Shown: positions 45,052 to 52,905 of the stretch, piece after piece
Position numbering within the stretch: position 1 is the stretch's first letter
How the letters are laid out: each line of letters begins with the position of its first letter
NCBI RefSeq assembly: GCF_010692325.1
Contig: NZ_JAAHHW010000002.1
Coordinates: 43,097-107,096, forward strand
Reading direction: 5' to 3'
Source: Moorena sp. SIO3I8
GTDB lineage: Bacteria > Cyanobacteriota > Cyanobacteriia > Cyanobacteriales > Coleofasciculaceae
DNA: 64,000 bases
Translations under genes and position numbers: made by a program
The notes under the pieces: model-generated
Database searches by the model: none
What the model was told of the DNA's origin: nothing
What the model saw: only the letters and a program-made list of their open reading frames with translations

Positions 45052-45459
45052 TATAGCACTTTTGAATTGGATCAGGTATTTTTGTTTTGGGTTTTAGGGA
45101 GTAGGGAGTAGGGAGTAGTGCGATCGCATTCCGCAGGCAAAGGATTGATGCCACAGATTTGAGTTAATAAACCTTATAGTCAATTATATATATTTAATTT
45201 AGAATCGAACTCAGGGTGTGGAGGCTAAAGATATGCTGTAACCACTATCAGGTATATATTTCAGCAGTTTTGGTTCTATCAAACTCAGATTAAGGATAAA
45301 TATGTTTGAATCTATCCTATAATTTTTACTAAGCACCTAAACAAAATTAATTTTCTACTACCAATCTCTGTAACCCTTACATTGTAAGGCTTTTAGTTTT
45401 GAAAAATGTGTAATTAATTTTGTGCACCTGCTTATCAAAACCTAAAATCGGAAAAAGTA
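45052..45459. other. divergent promoter region
   Basis: This 408-bp gap is between the divergent secreted protein gene and the Nudix-like gene. A few GGGAGTA heptamers and one GCGATCGC lie near 45097-45130. The remainder is AT-rich. I see no gene. Confidence 0.5.
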
Positions 45460-46128
45460 ATGAAAAAGCTTGCTACACTCACCTGTGTAATACTTCTGGT
45501 ATGCTTCACTTTTATTGCTTCTGCCTCCCCAGCTCATGCTGCTCAGACTTACGCAGTTGTTTACGAGCAATCGGGGAACTTTTACATTGGCACGAAGAAT
45601 CAAAAAGGCTACTTTTTTCACAACAACTCATCAAGCGGAGGGAACGTAATACCAAAGGGCCAACAATTAAACGGTTCTGGCAAAAAAGCGCTTCCTGGTG
45701 GAAAGCTGGAACCAGCGGGAAGCGATCCGGCGATTGGTGCCGCTAACGAATTCTACGAGGAAACCGGTGTTGAGCTTAGAAATTTCAGTGGCAAATTAGA
45801 GCCCAGGGAGTTTCACCAGGGTCAAGGCAACGCCGAATACTACGGTGTGTACTATCTATTATCAAGTCAGGATTTCTCAAGGATCAAAGATGATGCGGAG
45901 AAAAACCTCAAGACGGGTGTTAAGGTCGCTGAAGAAATCCGTAAGGGGAACATTAAGAATTACAACGAAATTCACAAAAAATACCCGGGATGTCCACAGG
46001 ACAATGAGCTGGCGTCCGGGGAGAGCTGGAATCTTAACAATGACTGGTCTAAAATCCAAGCACTCAAAGGCGACCGAGACACCGACTGGTTCTATTACAT
46101 TTTGGACAACCTGAGGAAAAATTTGTAG
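45460..46128 (+). CDS. exported Nudix-like hydrolase
   Basis: This 222-residue protein has a strong signal peptide (MKKLATLTCVILLVCFTFIASASPAHA, with AHA cleavage). The mature part has a Nudix-like core, ALPGGKLEP...AIGAANEFYEETGVEL, though the REuxEE box reads NEFYEE (Arg to Asn), and a YYGVYYLLSS strand. It then continues to WFYYIL. Extracytoplasmic Nudix enzymes are rare; with the altered box it could be inactive or specialised. It is between the secreted helical protein and a lipoprotein. Confidence 0.75.
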   Translation: MKKLATLTCVILLVCFTFIASASPAHAAQTYAVVYEQSGNFYIGTKNQKGYFFHNNSSSGGNVIPKGQQLNGSGKKALPGGKLEPAGSDPAIGAANEFYEETGVELRNFSGKLEPREFHQGQGNAEYYGVYYLLSSQDFSRIKDDAEKNLKTGVKVAEEIRKGNIKNYNEIHKKYPGCPQDNELASGESWNLNNDWSKIQALKGDRDTDWFYYILDNLRKNL

Positions 46129-46205
46129 CAGACCACGGTGCCATCCACGTAGTGAACCTTCCAATCAAGATTTCCTCCTTGATCAGGGATTGCTTGCAGT
46201 AGCTC

Positions 46206-46271
46206 GTAGGGTGGGCAAAAACCGTTTAATTATTTTGATTATTATAAATAATATTACTTTGCCCACCCTAC
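46206..46271. mobile_element. 66-bp TIR element, copy 1
   Basis: Perfect 14-bp inverted arms GTAGGGTGGGCAAA and TTTGCCCACCCTAC enclose an AT-rich core. The right arm supplies the last codon and TAG stop of the gene at 46268. The element has no coding capacity. Confidence 0.85.
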
Positions 46272-46738
46272 TTTAATTCTTCCAAATTATCAATAGTCAA
46301 AGTTCTTTCATCATCCGCTATCTGTTCCCTGAAGTCCATATCGATTTTAGTTGGATAACCTAAGGTAGCGTCGTAGGTAACATCAAGCTTATAATAATCC
46401 TGATCAATAGCCTTTTGGACAACATCGAATAGCTTCGAGACGGAATCATAGGTATTAAAAAATTTACGATTCACTGGTTTGCCGCTATCAGCAGCAACAA
46501 TGGAAGTGGTTTCACCATTACGGATTTCTACAACAACTGGCTGAGTGACTTCACCAATACAATAGCAAGATACCTGTAATGTATACCGGTAGTTATCTAG
46601 CTGTTGAGTTTCCCAACGTTCCTGGTTTTGTTCCAATTGCTGCTCAGGGGAAGGATCACTAGCACAAGCGGAAAGTGGCAGCATCATCACCAGTAATCCT
46701 AACCAACAATAGCGATAGAGTCTGGAGTGTAGCGTCAT
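46268..46738 (-). CDS. DUF6174-like lipoprotein
   Basis: I use Met at 46738 (MTLHSRLYRYCWLGLL). The N-terminus has a type II signal with the lipobox LSAC. The mature part has NYRYTLQVSCYCIGEVTQPVVVEIRNGE with paired cysteines, a pattern of the DUF6174 family of bacterial lipoproteins of unknown function. Its final residues (ELK) and stop come from a MITE-like TIR element. It lies between the Nudix gene and the AAA ATPase. A longer version from 46768 is possible but adds a weak N-terminus. Confidence 0.77.
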   Translation of the reverse strand: MTLHSRLYRYCWLGLLVMMLPLSACASDPSPEQQLEQNQERWETQQLDNYRYTLQVSCYCIGEVTQPVVVEIRNGETTSIVAADSGKPVNRKFFNTYDSVSKLFDVVQKAIDQDYYKLDVTYDATLGYPTKIDMDFREQIADDERTLTIDNLEELK

Positions 46739-46910
46739 AGTATTCCAGTCACCAAGTAGAGCGACCAATCATAAGTCGGGATGGTTGACGAATCTGCTAG
46801 TGATTTTGTTGCCATTATTCGGTAGGGAGGCGGAGGCAAAAACTTACTTACTCTCGTTACCTGACCCTTGATGCTATAGTCAGATCAATTTTTAGTAGTC
46901 TTGTAGGTAT

Positions 46911-48011
46911 CTAACTATCCAGCCCAATGACAAAGGGAACCGCTCCATATCGACCTTTTAGGTAGCCTTTTTGTAGAGATTCATCCTCACGAACTTGAAA
47001 ATCTAGTAACGAATAGAGCTTAGTGCTATTGTTGCTACCTTTTTCTGTGAACCATATCTGGTCTTGATTTACTATGTCTCGATCTAGGAAAGTTGTATCG
47101 TGGGTAGTAACGATCAATTGAGCATTATTTTGATTAGCTGCTTGATTATTGAATTCCTTGATTAAATAGGTTGATATTTCTGAATGTAAGCTGCGGTCTA
47201 GTTGATCAATAATTAAAATTTCTCCATTATCCAAAGCATTTATCCAATATCCTCCAATTTCACATAGTTGTTGGATACCATTTGATAATCCGAAATCATT
47301 TCCCTTGATTAATTTAAAAAAATTGTCACTATAATTAGTAGATATATCAAATTTTAAATCCGTAAATTTATAAGAGTATTGAAACCTTGATGGAATTAAA
47401 TTCAACTTAGAGCTAAACCATAGAAATAGTTTTCCTAACTGAGGAGGGTTATTTTGGGCAGCATGAGATAAAAATAAAGAATTTGGGCGAACAAAACCCT
47501 TAATACGTTCCTTCTCGCCTTTCAGCCCTCGCCCAAAATACCAATCATACTCCTGTTCTTCTGAACAATAGTTACGCTCAAACCAAGTTTGAGCACGTCC
47601 TTTGGGATACGCGATTAGCCACTCTTCGTAAACTCGCTCTTGGTCTAAGGAAAATCCGTATTGGTAGCGAATATTATCCTCAATGAAAATAATTTCAAAA
47701 CAGCTCGGCTTGTTCTGGTAGTCAGCATTTAACCGAAATGGTTCGATATTCCATCTACTGCCAAGCTGCATGCCAGTGGCTGACTGAAGCACAATCTGAC
47801 GCATAGTCTGCATTGCACGCACCAGATTGCTCTTCCCCGAAGCATTAGGACCGTAGACCACAGCGCTGGTGAGTAGGCGCAGAGACTTGACATTAGGCAT
47901 CGGGAAACTATTGCTATCCTGCCCAGTTTTTTTCTTAGATGCCACCATACTAAAGGTCTGGCGCTCTTTAAATGAGCGATAATTTTCTACGCTGAACTCA
48001 ACTAGCATCAC
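46911..48011 (-). CDS. AAA/ABC-type ATPase (AbiEii-like), altered Walker B
   Basis: This 366-residue protein starts VEFSVENYRSFKERQTFSM and has Walker A GPNASGKS (54-61), a signature-like SNGIQQL (243-249) and the switch TTHDTTFLD with His304. These fit the AAA_15/AAA_21 group of ABC-type ATPases found in OLD- and Abi-type systems. Walker B reads LIIDQLD, with Gln270 where the family has Glu, a single-base change that should block hydrolysis. The stretch between LIKGNDFG and NGIQQL is shorter than usual, which suggests an internal deletion. It may be a decayed or trapped-state protein. Confidence 0.8.
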   Translation of the reverse strand: MMLVEFSVENYRSFKERQTFSMVASKKKTGQDSNSFPMPNVKSLRLLTSAVVYGPNASGKSNLVRAMQTMRQIVLQSATGMQLGSRWNIEPFRLNADYQNKPSCFEIIFIEDNIRYQYGFSLDQERVYEEWLIAYPKGRAQTWFERNYCSEEQEYDWYFGRGLKGEKERIKGFVRPNSLFLSHAAQNNPPQLGKLFLWFSSKLNLIPSRFQYSYKFTDLKFDISTNYSDNFFKLIKGNDFGLSNGIQQLCEIGGYWINALDNGEILIIDQLDRSLHSEISTYLIKEFNNQAANQNNAQLIVTTHDTTFLDRDIVNQDQIWFTEKGSNNSTKLYSLLDFQVREDESLQKGYLKGRYGAVPFVIGLDS

Positions 48012-48338
48012 TAGGCTCTCCCATGGTTACTTAGGGATTATCCATTAATTTTGGTCAATGGTAAACCATGGTAAAGGAATGATTTAGTTGATTCTAGGAA
48101 GCTAGTTAGTAGAATGCGATTGACCGTAGGTCACGCTACGCGATGAAGCTTCGCTTCCGCTAAAAGCGATCGCATCTGTTACTAGTAATACCAATTAAAC
48201 CAAATATTGCTATACCTTAATCCCCTATATCACTGCCTTACATTACCAGTTTATCACCTTATGACCTGATTCCCGTATCCTCTGTAGCAAAAATAAATAA
48301 AACTATCATTATTGCTAGGCAAATATATCCATTAGCTT

Positions 48339-48403
48339 GTAGGGTGGGCAAAACCGTTTATTTATTTTTAGTATTAATGATTATATGAATTTGCCCACCC
48401 TAC
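48339..48403. mobile_element. 65-bp TIR element, copy 2
   Basis: The inverted arms are GTAGGGTGGGCAAA and TTTGCCCACCCTAC, as in copy 1. The AT-rich core differs. It is 46 bp from copy 3 in the same orientation. Confidence 0.85.
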
Positions 48404-48449
48404 TTTAATTGGTATTTATTTTAAACAAAATTGAAAAAAAATGTAGCTT

Positions 48450-48515
48450 GTAGGGTGGGCAAAAACTGTTGGATTATTCGGAATACTCTAAATTCTATTA
48501 CTTTGCCCACCCTAC
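48450..48515. mobile_element. 66-bp TIR element, copy 3
   Basis: The same inverted arms border another core. It ends 8 bases before the stop of the dual-OB-like gene. Confidence 0.85.
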
Positions 48516-48523
48516 TTTAATTC

Positions 48524-49234
48524 CTAAAAAGGTAGCTCATCATCCATTCCTAGTCTAAGTTTATTCCCGGATTTGTTAGGTAATTCAATAACACCCGCTA
48601 TCAACTTCCAACAAGGATCACCATCCTTTTGCCAATGATCAGGTCGCCAAGGCATGCTGAGACTAACCGTAACCAAACACTGATTTTGCGGTCGATACCC
48701 TAACTCTAAATACCTCACAAATACCGGATCAGTAATGGTAGCAGTCAATTCTTGTCCAAAATCTGTTACCAGTGAACCTTCCCATTTTTCTACACCCTCA
48801 CGTCTGATACCAATAGGTTGAACCAAGAATTCCACAGCTTTCACAAGTTGGAGTGTACAGCGTTGCTCTACCGGTAATGACTGCAAGAAATTCACGGTTA
48901 CATAGCGCTCATTATTATGAAGAATGTATTTTTCCCTGCTACAAAACTTATTCAGATATCCAGGGGGAACTTGTCCTACTCGTCGCCATTGTCCTGGTAA
49001 TACCAAAAGATTTTCACACTCAAAGCCAAAGTCGGGTCCAGTTTTAGCCAAAGGAATATCTAAAATATCCAGTAACGTTGGTTCCCTTCCCGCAATTTGA
49101 CGCATTGGTTTCGGAATGCGACCATCGGGTAAATCAGATACAGGACGAATCCATTGACGTTTAAGGGAATTAATTCCAGCGATACATCTCTCGCCACGCT
49201 TCCAGGAGTTAGCCAAGCAAATAATCTGAGTCAT
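48524..49234 (-). CDS. probable dual-OB-domain protein (DUF488-associated)
   Basis: I use the Met at 49234 (MTQIICLANSWKRGERC); the longer TTG version at 49252 adds six residues. It is 236 residues of mixed strands with IICLANSWK at the start and WIRPVSDLPDGRIP, CLVTVSLSMPW and GDPCWKLIAGVIEL later. I recognise this as the kind of protein paired with DUF488 genes in predicted conflict loci (dual-OB); this is from memory and unverified. Two DUF488 genes lie directly upstream on the same strand, which supports it. The biochemical role is unknown. Confidence 0.6.
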   Translation of the reverse strand: MTQIICLANSWKRGERCIAGINSLKRQWIRPVSDLPDGRIPKPMRQIAGREPTLLDILDIPLAKTGPDFGFECENLLVLPGQWRRVGQVPPGYLNKFCSREKYILHNNERYVTVNFLQSLPVEQRCTLQLVKAVEFLVQPIGIRREGVEKWEGSLVTDFGQELTATITDPVFVRYLELGYRPQNQCLVTVSLSMPWRPDHWQKDGDPCWKLIAGVIELPNKSGNKLRLGMDDELPF

Positions 49235-49269
49235 GCTGCTATCTAATCCCAAGTAAGGTTAGTCTAGAC

Positions 49270-49450
49270 GTAAGCATTCAGTGGTCAGTGGTCAGTGGTC
49301 AGTGGTCAGTGGTCAGCTTATTTTATTCAAAAGCTGTTCGCTGTAGCTTCGCCACAGGCGAATGGCTGAGAGCTGAGAGCTGAGAGCTGATAGCTGATAG
49401 CTGATAGCTGATAGCTGAGAGCTGAGAGCTGAGAGCTGAGAGCTGATAGC
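49270..49450. repeat. CAGTGGT and GAGAGCTGATAGCTGA arrays
   Basis: Heptamer CAGTGGT copies (about 49270-49310) are followed by GAGAGCT/GATAGCT copies (about 49360-49448). They lie between the DUF488 gene and the dual-OB gene. Confidence 0.88.
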
Positions 49451-49496
49451 TTACTGATGTTTTTCTATGGTCTTAACAAAGGGGATTTGGTCTAAA

Positions 49497-49943
49497 TCAT
49501 AGGTGAACTATTTTTATAGTTCCCAATTTTTGACTCAGATATTCTGCTACTAAACGGCGATGACAGTTATGGGGAGTAGGTTCACTACACAGCAGACAGC
49601 TACCATCTAATAAGTCTGGTGATACCTTCTTTTCGATTTCACGCTCTGTAATTAATTGTAAGAACTGTTTTTCGTAGGTTTCCCAATCACCATTATTTTT
49701 TTTATAGGTATCTAGGATATCCTTGGTCGGAGCCAACTCTAGACGATGTATATAGTCAATATTACCAATTTGCTGCAAAAAGTATTCAAAATCCGTCTTT
49801 TTGGTGAAACCAGCTAATTGAGATTTATTATTGAGTCTGGTATCGATAACTCGCCTTACTCCAGCATTAATCAGAAGCTCAAAGAACTGTTGAGCACTCT
49901 TTTTAGTAAACCCAATTGTAAATAAATTAATAGTTGGATTCAT
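49497..49943 (-). CDS. DUF488-family protein (short form)
   Basis: This 148-residue protein has TIGFTKKSAQQFF, VIDTRLNNKS, and CLLCSEPTPHNCHRRLVAEYL. These are the DUF488 marks: an N-terminal TIG, an Asp/Arg pair and the CSE..CHR motif. The fold is thought to be a small Rossmann-like unit; its chemistry is unknown, although a role in nucleic acid or conflict systems has been proposed. It lies between a longer DUF488 gene and the dual-OB gene on one strand. Confidence 0.85.
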   Translation of the reverse strand: MNPTINLFTIGFTKKSAQQFFELLINAGVRRVIDTRLNNKSQLAGFTKKTDFEYFLQQIGNIDYIHRLELAPTKDILDTYKKNNGDWETYEKQFLQLITEREIEKKVSPDLLDGSCLLCSEPTPHNCHRRLVAEYLSQKLGTIKIVHL

Positions 49944-49988
49944 ATATAGCCTTTCTATTACTTATGAGGTACACTCATTTTTTTTCCC

Positions 49989-50085
49989 CCTACTCCCCAC
50001 TCCCTACTCCCTACTCCCTACTCCCTACTCCCTACTCCCTACTCCCTACTCCCTACTCCCTACTCCCTACTCCCTATTCCCTGTT
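49989..50085. repeat. (CCCTACT)n heptamer array
   Basis: About 13 copies of the heptamer, the last ones as CCCTATT/CCCTGTT variants, run into the C-terminal codons and stop of the DUF488 gene that ends at 50067. Confidence 0.9.
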
Positions 50086-50741
50086 CCCTTTGCTAGATAA
50101 GCAATAGTATCCCCTTGCCTATGATAAACTTCCTTAAGTCTATCCTCCCGAGAGCAATTCTCCCAGTTATCCATAGATGTCGGGTCATCAAATAGGGAAA
50201 GTTGCTTCGGTTGTTTGATTTGGGAATCACTTAACCCATGAGAGCTGAGCAGCCTTTCTTCTAAATCCTGATGGGACTCTAAGCTGCCATCATTGAGAAT
50301 ATGATTAATCTCTAACCCGGATTTCACTAAATGTTGGCAGACTAAAATTGTCCGATGGCAAGTGATCGGGTCTTTTTCAGCACACATCAAGGCAATTTGG
50401 TAAGTTTCAGCCCCTTGAATTACCCGTTTAAGACCCGCTGAAAACAGGTCAGTGGCGGCAATTTTTTCATATAACGCTTTACCACCAACATAACAACTGA
50501 GATCAGCCGGTCTTGCCCCCAACTCCTTACCCAGAAATACATAGCGAATTCCTGCCGACAATAGTTCAGCCTTAAGGGGGGCTTGACAAAAATGAGGTAA
50601 GTAACGACTGTAAGGATGCGATCGCACATCAGCCACCGCCGTAATTCCGTGCTGCTTGAGTAAAGCAATAAAATCCTCAATACTGAGATTAGAATGACCA
50701 ATAGTGAATAATTTCCCAGTATTACTAATTGTATTAATCAT
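50067..50741 (-). CDS. DUF488-family protein (long form)
   Basis: I use Met at 50741 (MINTISNTGKLFTIGHSN); a TTG at 50750 is also in frame. The domain has FTIGHSNLSIEDFIALL, AVADVRSHPYSRY, FLGKELGARP, and CAEKDPITCHRTILV (about 130-145). A C-terminal extension of about 70 residues (GLSDSQIKQPKQLSLFDDP...) follows. The last residues (KGTGNRE) overlap the heptamer array. It is the first gene of a minus-strand run that includes a second DUF488 gene and the dual-OB gene. Confidence 0.85.
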   Translation of the reverse strand: MINTISNTGKLFTIGHSNLSIEDFIALLKQHGITAVADVRSHPYSRYLPHFCQAPLKAELLSAGIRYVFLGKELGARPADLSCYVGGKALYEKIAATDLFSAGLKRVIQGAETYQIALMCAEKDPITCHRTILVCQHLVKSGLEINHILNDGSLESHQDLEERLLSSHGLSDSQIKQPKQLSLFDDPTSMDNWENCSREDRLKEVYHRQGDTIAYLAKGTGNRE

Positions 50742-50999
50742 TTCCAACAATCTCCCTTATTCCCATTCTTTACGTCTTCTTATTTCATCAAATAAATATC
50801 GCTCTAACCCTTAGAATAAGGTAAACTATGCTCAAATTATAGCAATTATCCTCATAAGTGAGGTACACAGGATTTTTTCCCGATTCCCGATTCCCGATTC
50901 CCGATTCCCTGCTCCCTAAAACCCAGAACTTTGTACCTGACCGAATTTAAAACCGCTGTCAGCTGTCAGCTGACAGCTGAATGCTTACTCGAATAAAAG

Positions 51000-52055
51000 T
51001 TAATTAGCTTTAAGATTAGGCGATTCCACTGGTATAAATGGAGTAACCTCAACTATCACTTTAAAGGGTTTACCTAGCTTAATGTTAACCGCATCTTCAA
51101 ACCTCTTAACCTGTTCCGGTGTAATCGGTTTTATTGAACGGATATCCATTTCGATAGAAGGAGGATTAGTTTTCCGATTGATCTTCCAAGTAGAAACTTC
51201 TGTTATACCTGGTTTGTTAAACACTTGACTCTTATTAATCAATTCCTGAACTGGCTCCTCAACTCTTCCTTGCTCAAGCACGTCCCAAAAGGTAAGTCCT
51301 AGGGGCACCACTAACACAGCAATCAGCACTAACGAGAATCCCCAGTTTAAAGACCGGCTCAGTTCAGTACTCTGAGCATATCCGCTAAAGACATAGACGA
51401 TCATACAAGCTAGGTTAATCCCAATCAGGTTAGTAATATAAAGGAGAAATGCGCCCTGACTCAACGCCCATTCTCCCTGGGATAGGGTTAACCCAACGAC
51501 ACAAAGGGGAGGCATTAGGGCTACTGCAATTGCTGTCCCTGGTACCGCATCCTCTAAAGACGGACGAATTTTAGAGAAACCACTAATTCCCCCGGCCACG
51601 ATCGCAACCAGTAAATCAATTAGATTGGGTTGAGTTCTTGCTAAAACTTGCGCTCCAAATTCAGGGAATCCGATAACTGTACCAACCAACCAAGAACAAC
51701 TTATACCGAGTACGGTGCCTACAGCAATGGAAACAAAACTACTCCGTAACAGTTGCCAATCTCCTTCCAAGGTAGCAAAGGACAATCCTCTTAAGGGCAA
51801 CATCAGAGGAGCAATAATCATCGCTCCAATAATCACCGCAGCACTGTTGAGCACTAGTCCAAAGGTTGCAATTAAACAAGAGCTAATGATTAAAACTAAG
51901 AAATTGAGGGTAAGTTCTGATTCCTCAAATAGAGAATTCCTTACCATCATAATTGGAATTGCCTTTAAGCCAAAGTTCCTGAAAAGATTCAAGGTTTTGG
52001 AGACTCTAGTTTTAGTCTTTTGAGTTTTTTGATTATTTTGGTTTTCCTTTTCCAT
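51000..52055 (-). CDS. DUF389-family membrane protein
   Basis: This 351-residue protein has a DUF389 core: LVLNSAAVIIGAMIIAPLMLPLRGLS, IVAGGISGFSKIRPSLEDAVPGTAIAVALMPPLCVVG, and about six membrane helices between residues 50 and 255. A charged N-terminal tail (about 1-22) and a soluble C-terminal domain (about 265-351) flank it. DUF389 proteins are conserved but have no known function. It has repeats on both flanks and no functional neighbour. Confidence 0.9.
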   Translation of the reverse strand: MEKENQNNQKTQKTKTRVSKTLNLFRNFGLKAIPIMMVRNSLFEESELTLNFLVLIISSCLIATFGLVLNSAAVIIGAMIIAPLMLPLRGLSFATLEGDWQLLRSSFVSIAVGTVLGISCSWLVGTVIGFPEFGAQVLARTQPNLIDLLVAIVAGGISGFSKIRPSLEDAVPGTAIAVALMPPLCVVGLTLSQGEWALSQGAFLLYITNLIGINLACMIVYVFSGYAQSTELSRSLNWGFSLVLIAVLVVPLGLTFWDVLEQGRVEEPVQELINKSQVFNKPGITEVSTWKINRKTNPPSIEMDIRSIKPITPEQVKRFEDAVNIKLGKPFKVIVEVTPFIPVESPNLKAN

Positions 52056-52398
52056 AGATAATAGACGATGCTCCCGACTATTGAGCTAAATTATCTTTCA
52101 CCAACACATATTGACAATTAACCATAATATCAGGTATTATGTCGCACTTCACAATCTGACTGGTAGATCCGATAATCATTAGGTAACGTTACTGCTCCGT
52201 AAGCCTTCAGCTATCAGCCAATGCGCTACTTGAGGTGCTGCTTGAGGTGCTACCAGCTAGGAGGCTATCAGCTAGGAGGCGCTTTGGGTGCATCTCATAT
52301 TTCTTTACGCTCTTGCCTTTTGCCTCTTGTATGCATGCCTTTTTCGGCAATTCGTGTGTTTACAACCTAGATACAAACGCGCTTATCTTCTGCCTAGA

Positions 52399-52698
52399 GT
52401 GACAGAAGATAGGCGAGAGCAAATCCTAATCCTACTGTACAGTTATTGTCAATTGGGTATGACACCGCAACGGTTTTACCAGAAGTGGGACTTAACGCAG
52501 GAAGATATGGCTTTGATCTGCTCTTGTTCCGTTCACACTGTTAATGGCTGGTTTAACACCAGTCGTCGCTGTTACCCTCCCACTCCTGGTCACTTGCGCC
52601 ATCTGGCGATTATGGATTTTTTGTTGGAAGATTTTGATACAATTCCGAAGGAATTATTGGAGCGATTGTGCTTGAAGGAGGAGAGAATGGTGAATTAA
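52399..52698 (+). CDS. helix-turn-helix protein, start uncertain
   Basis: The conserved part is VTEDRREQILILLYSYCQLGMTPQRFYQKWDLTQEDMALICSCSVHTVNGWF, a helix-turn-helix with the recognition helix near SVHTVNGWF. I start at the GTG at 52399; a longer reading from the GTG at 52288 adds a 37-residue Cys/Leu-rich stretch that overlaps repeat DNA and has no homology that I recognise. Similar short cyanobacterial HTH proteins are present in accessory DNA. The target is unknown. Confidence 0.6.
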   Translation: MTEDRREQILILLYSYCQLGMTPQRFYQKWDLTQEDMALICSCSVHTVNGWFNTSRRCYPPTPGHLRHLAIMDFLLEDFDTIPKELLERLCLKEERMVN

Positions 52699-52905
52699 TT
52701 CAAAAATGTTGTTCGCCTTTGGCGTTACCGAAGGGTAGGTCATTCGTCACAAGAAATAGTGGGATAGGTTCACAGGGTAAACGCATATAGAAAAGAAAGA
52801 ACAATGGTGTAAAATCAAGGATTTTGTCGTAACTGCTCACCGCAACAAGGTGGTGTTATTGCCAAGAGTATCGATTTTGCAATCGCGAAGAACAAAGGGA
52901 TTCGC

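Larger units (their letters stand above)
48012..48523. other. 512-bp gap with two TIR elements
   Basis: It contains TIR copies 2 and 3 (listed separately). A palindromic CGCTACGCGATGAAGCTTCGCTTCC-like unit lies near 48130-48165. No gene is seen. Confidence 0.7.

Noticed and set aside
45420..45746. 108-residue ORF overlapping the Nudix-like gene start
   Set aside because: It lies in another frame of the signal-peptide gene and lacks homology.
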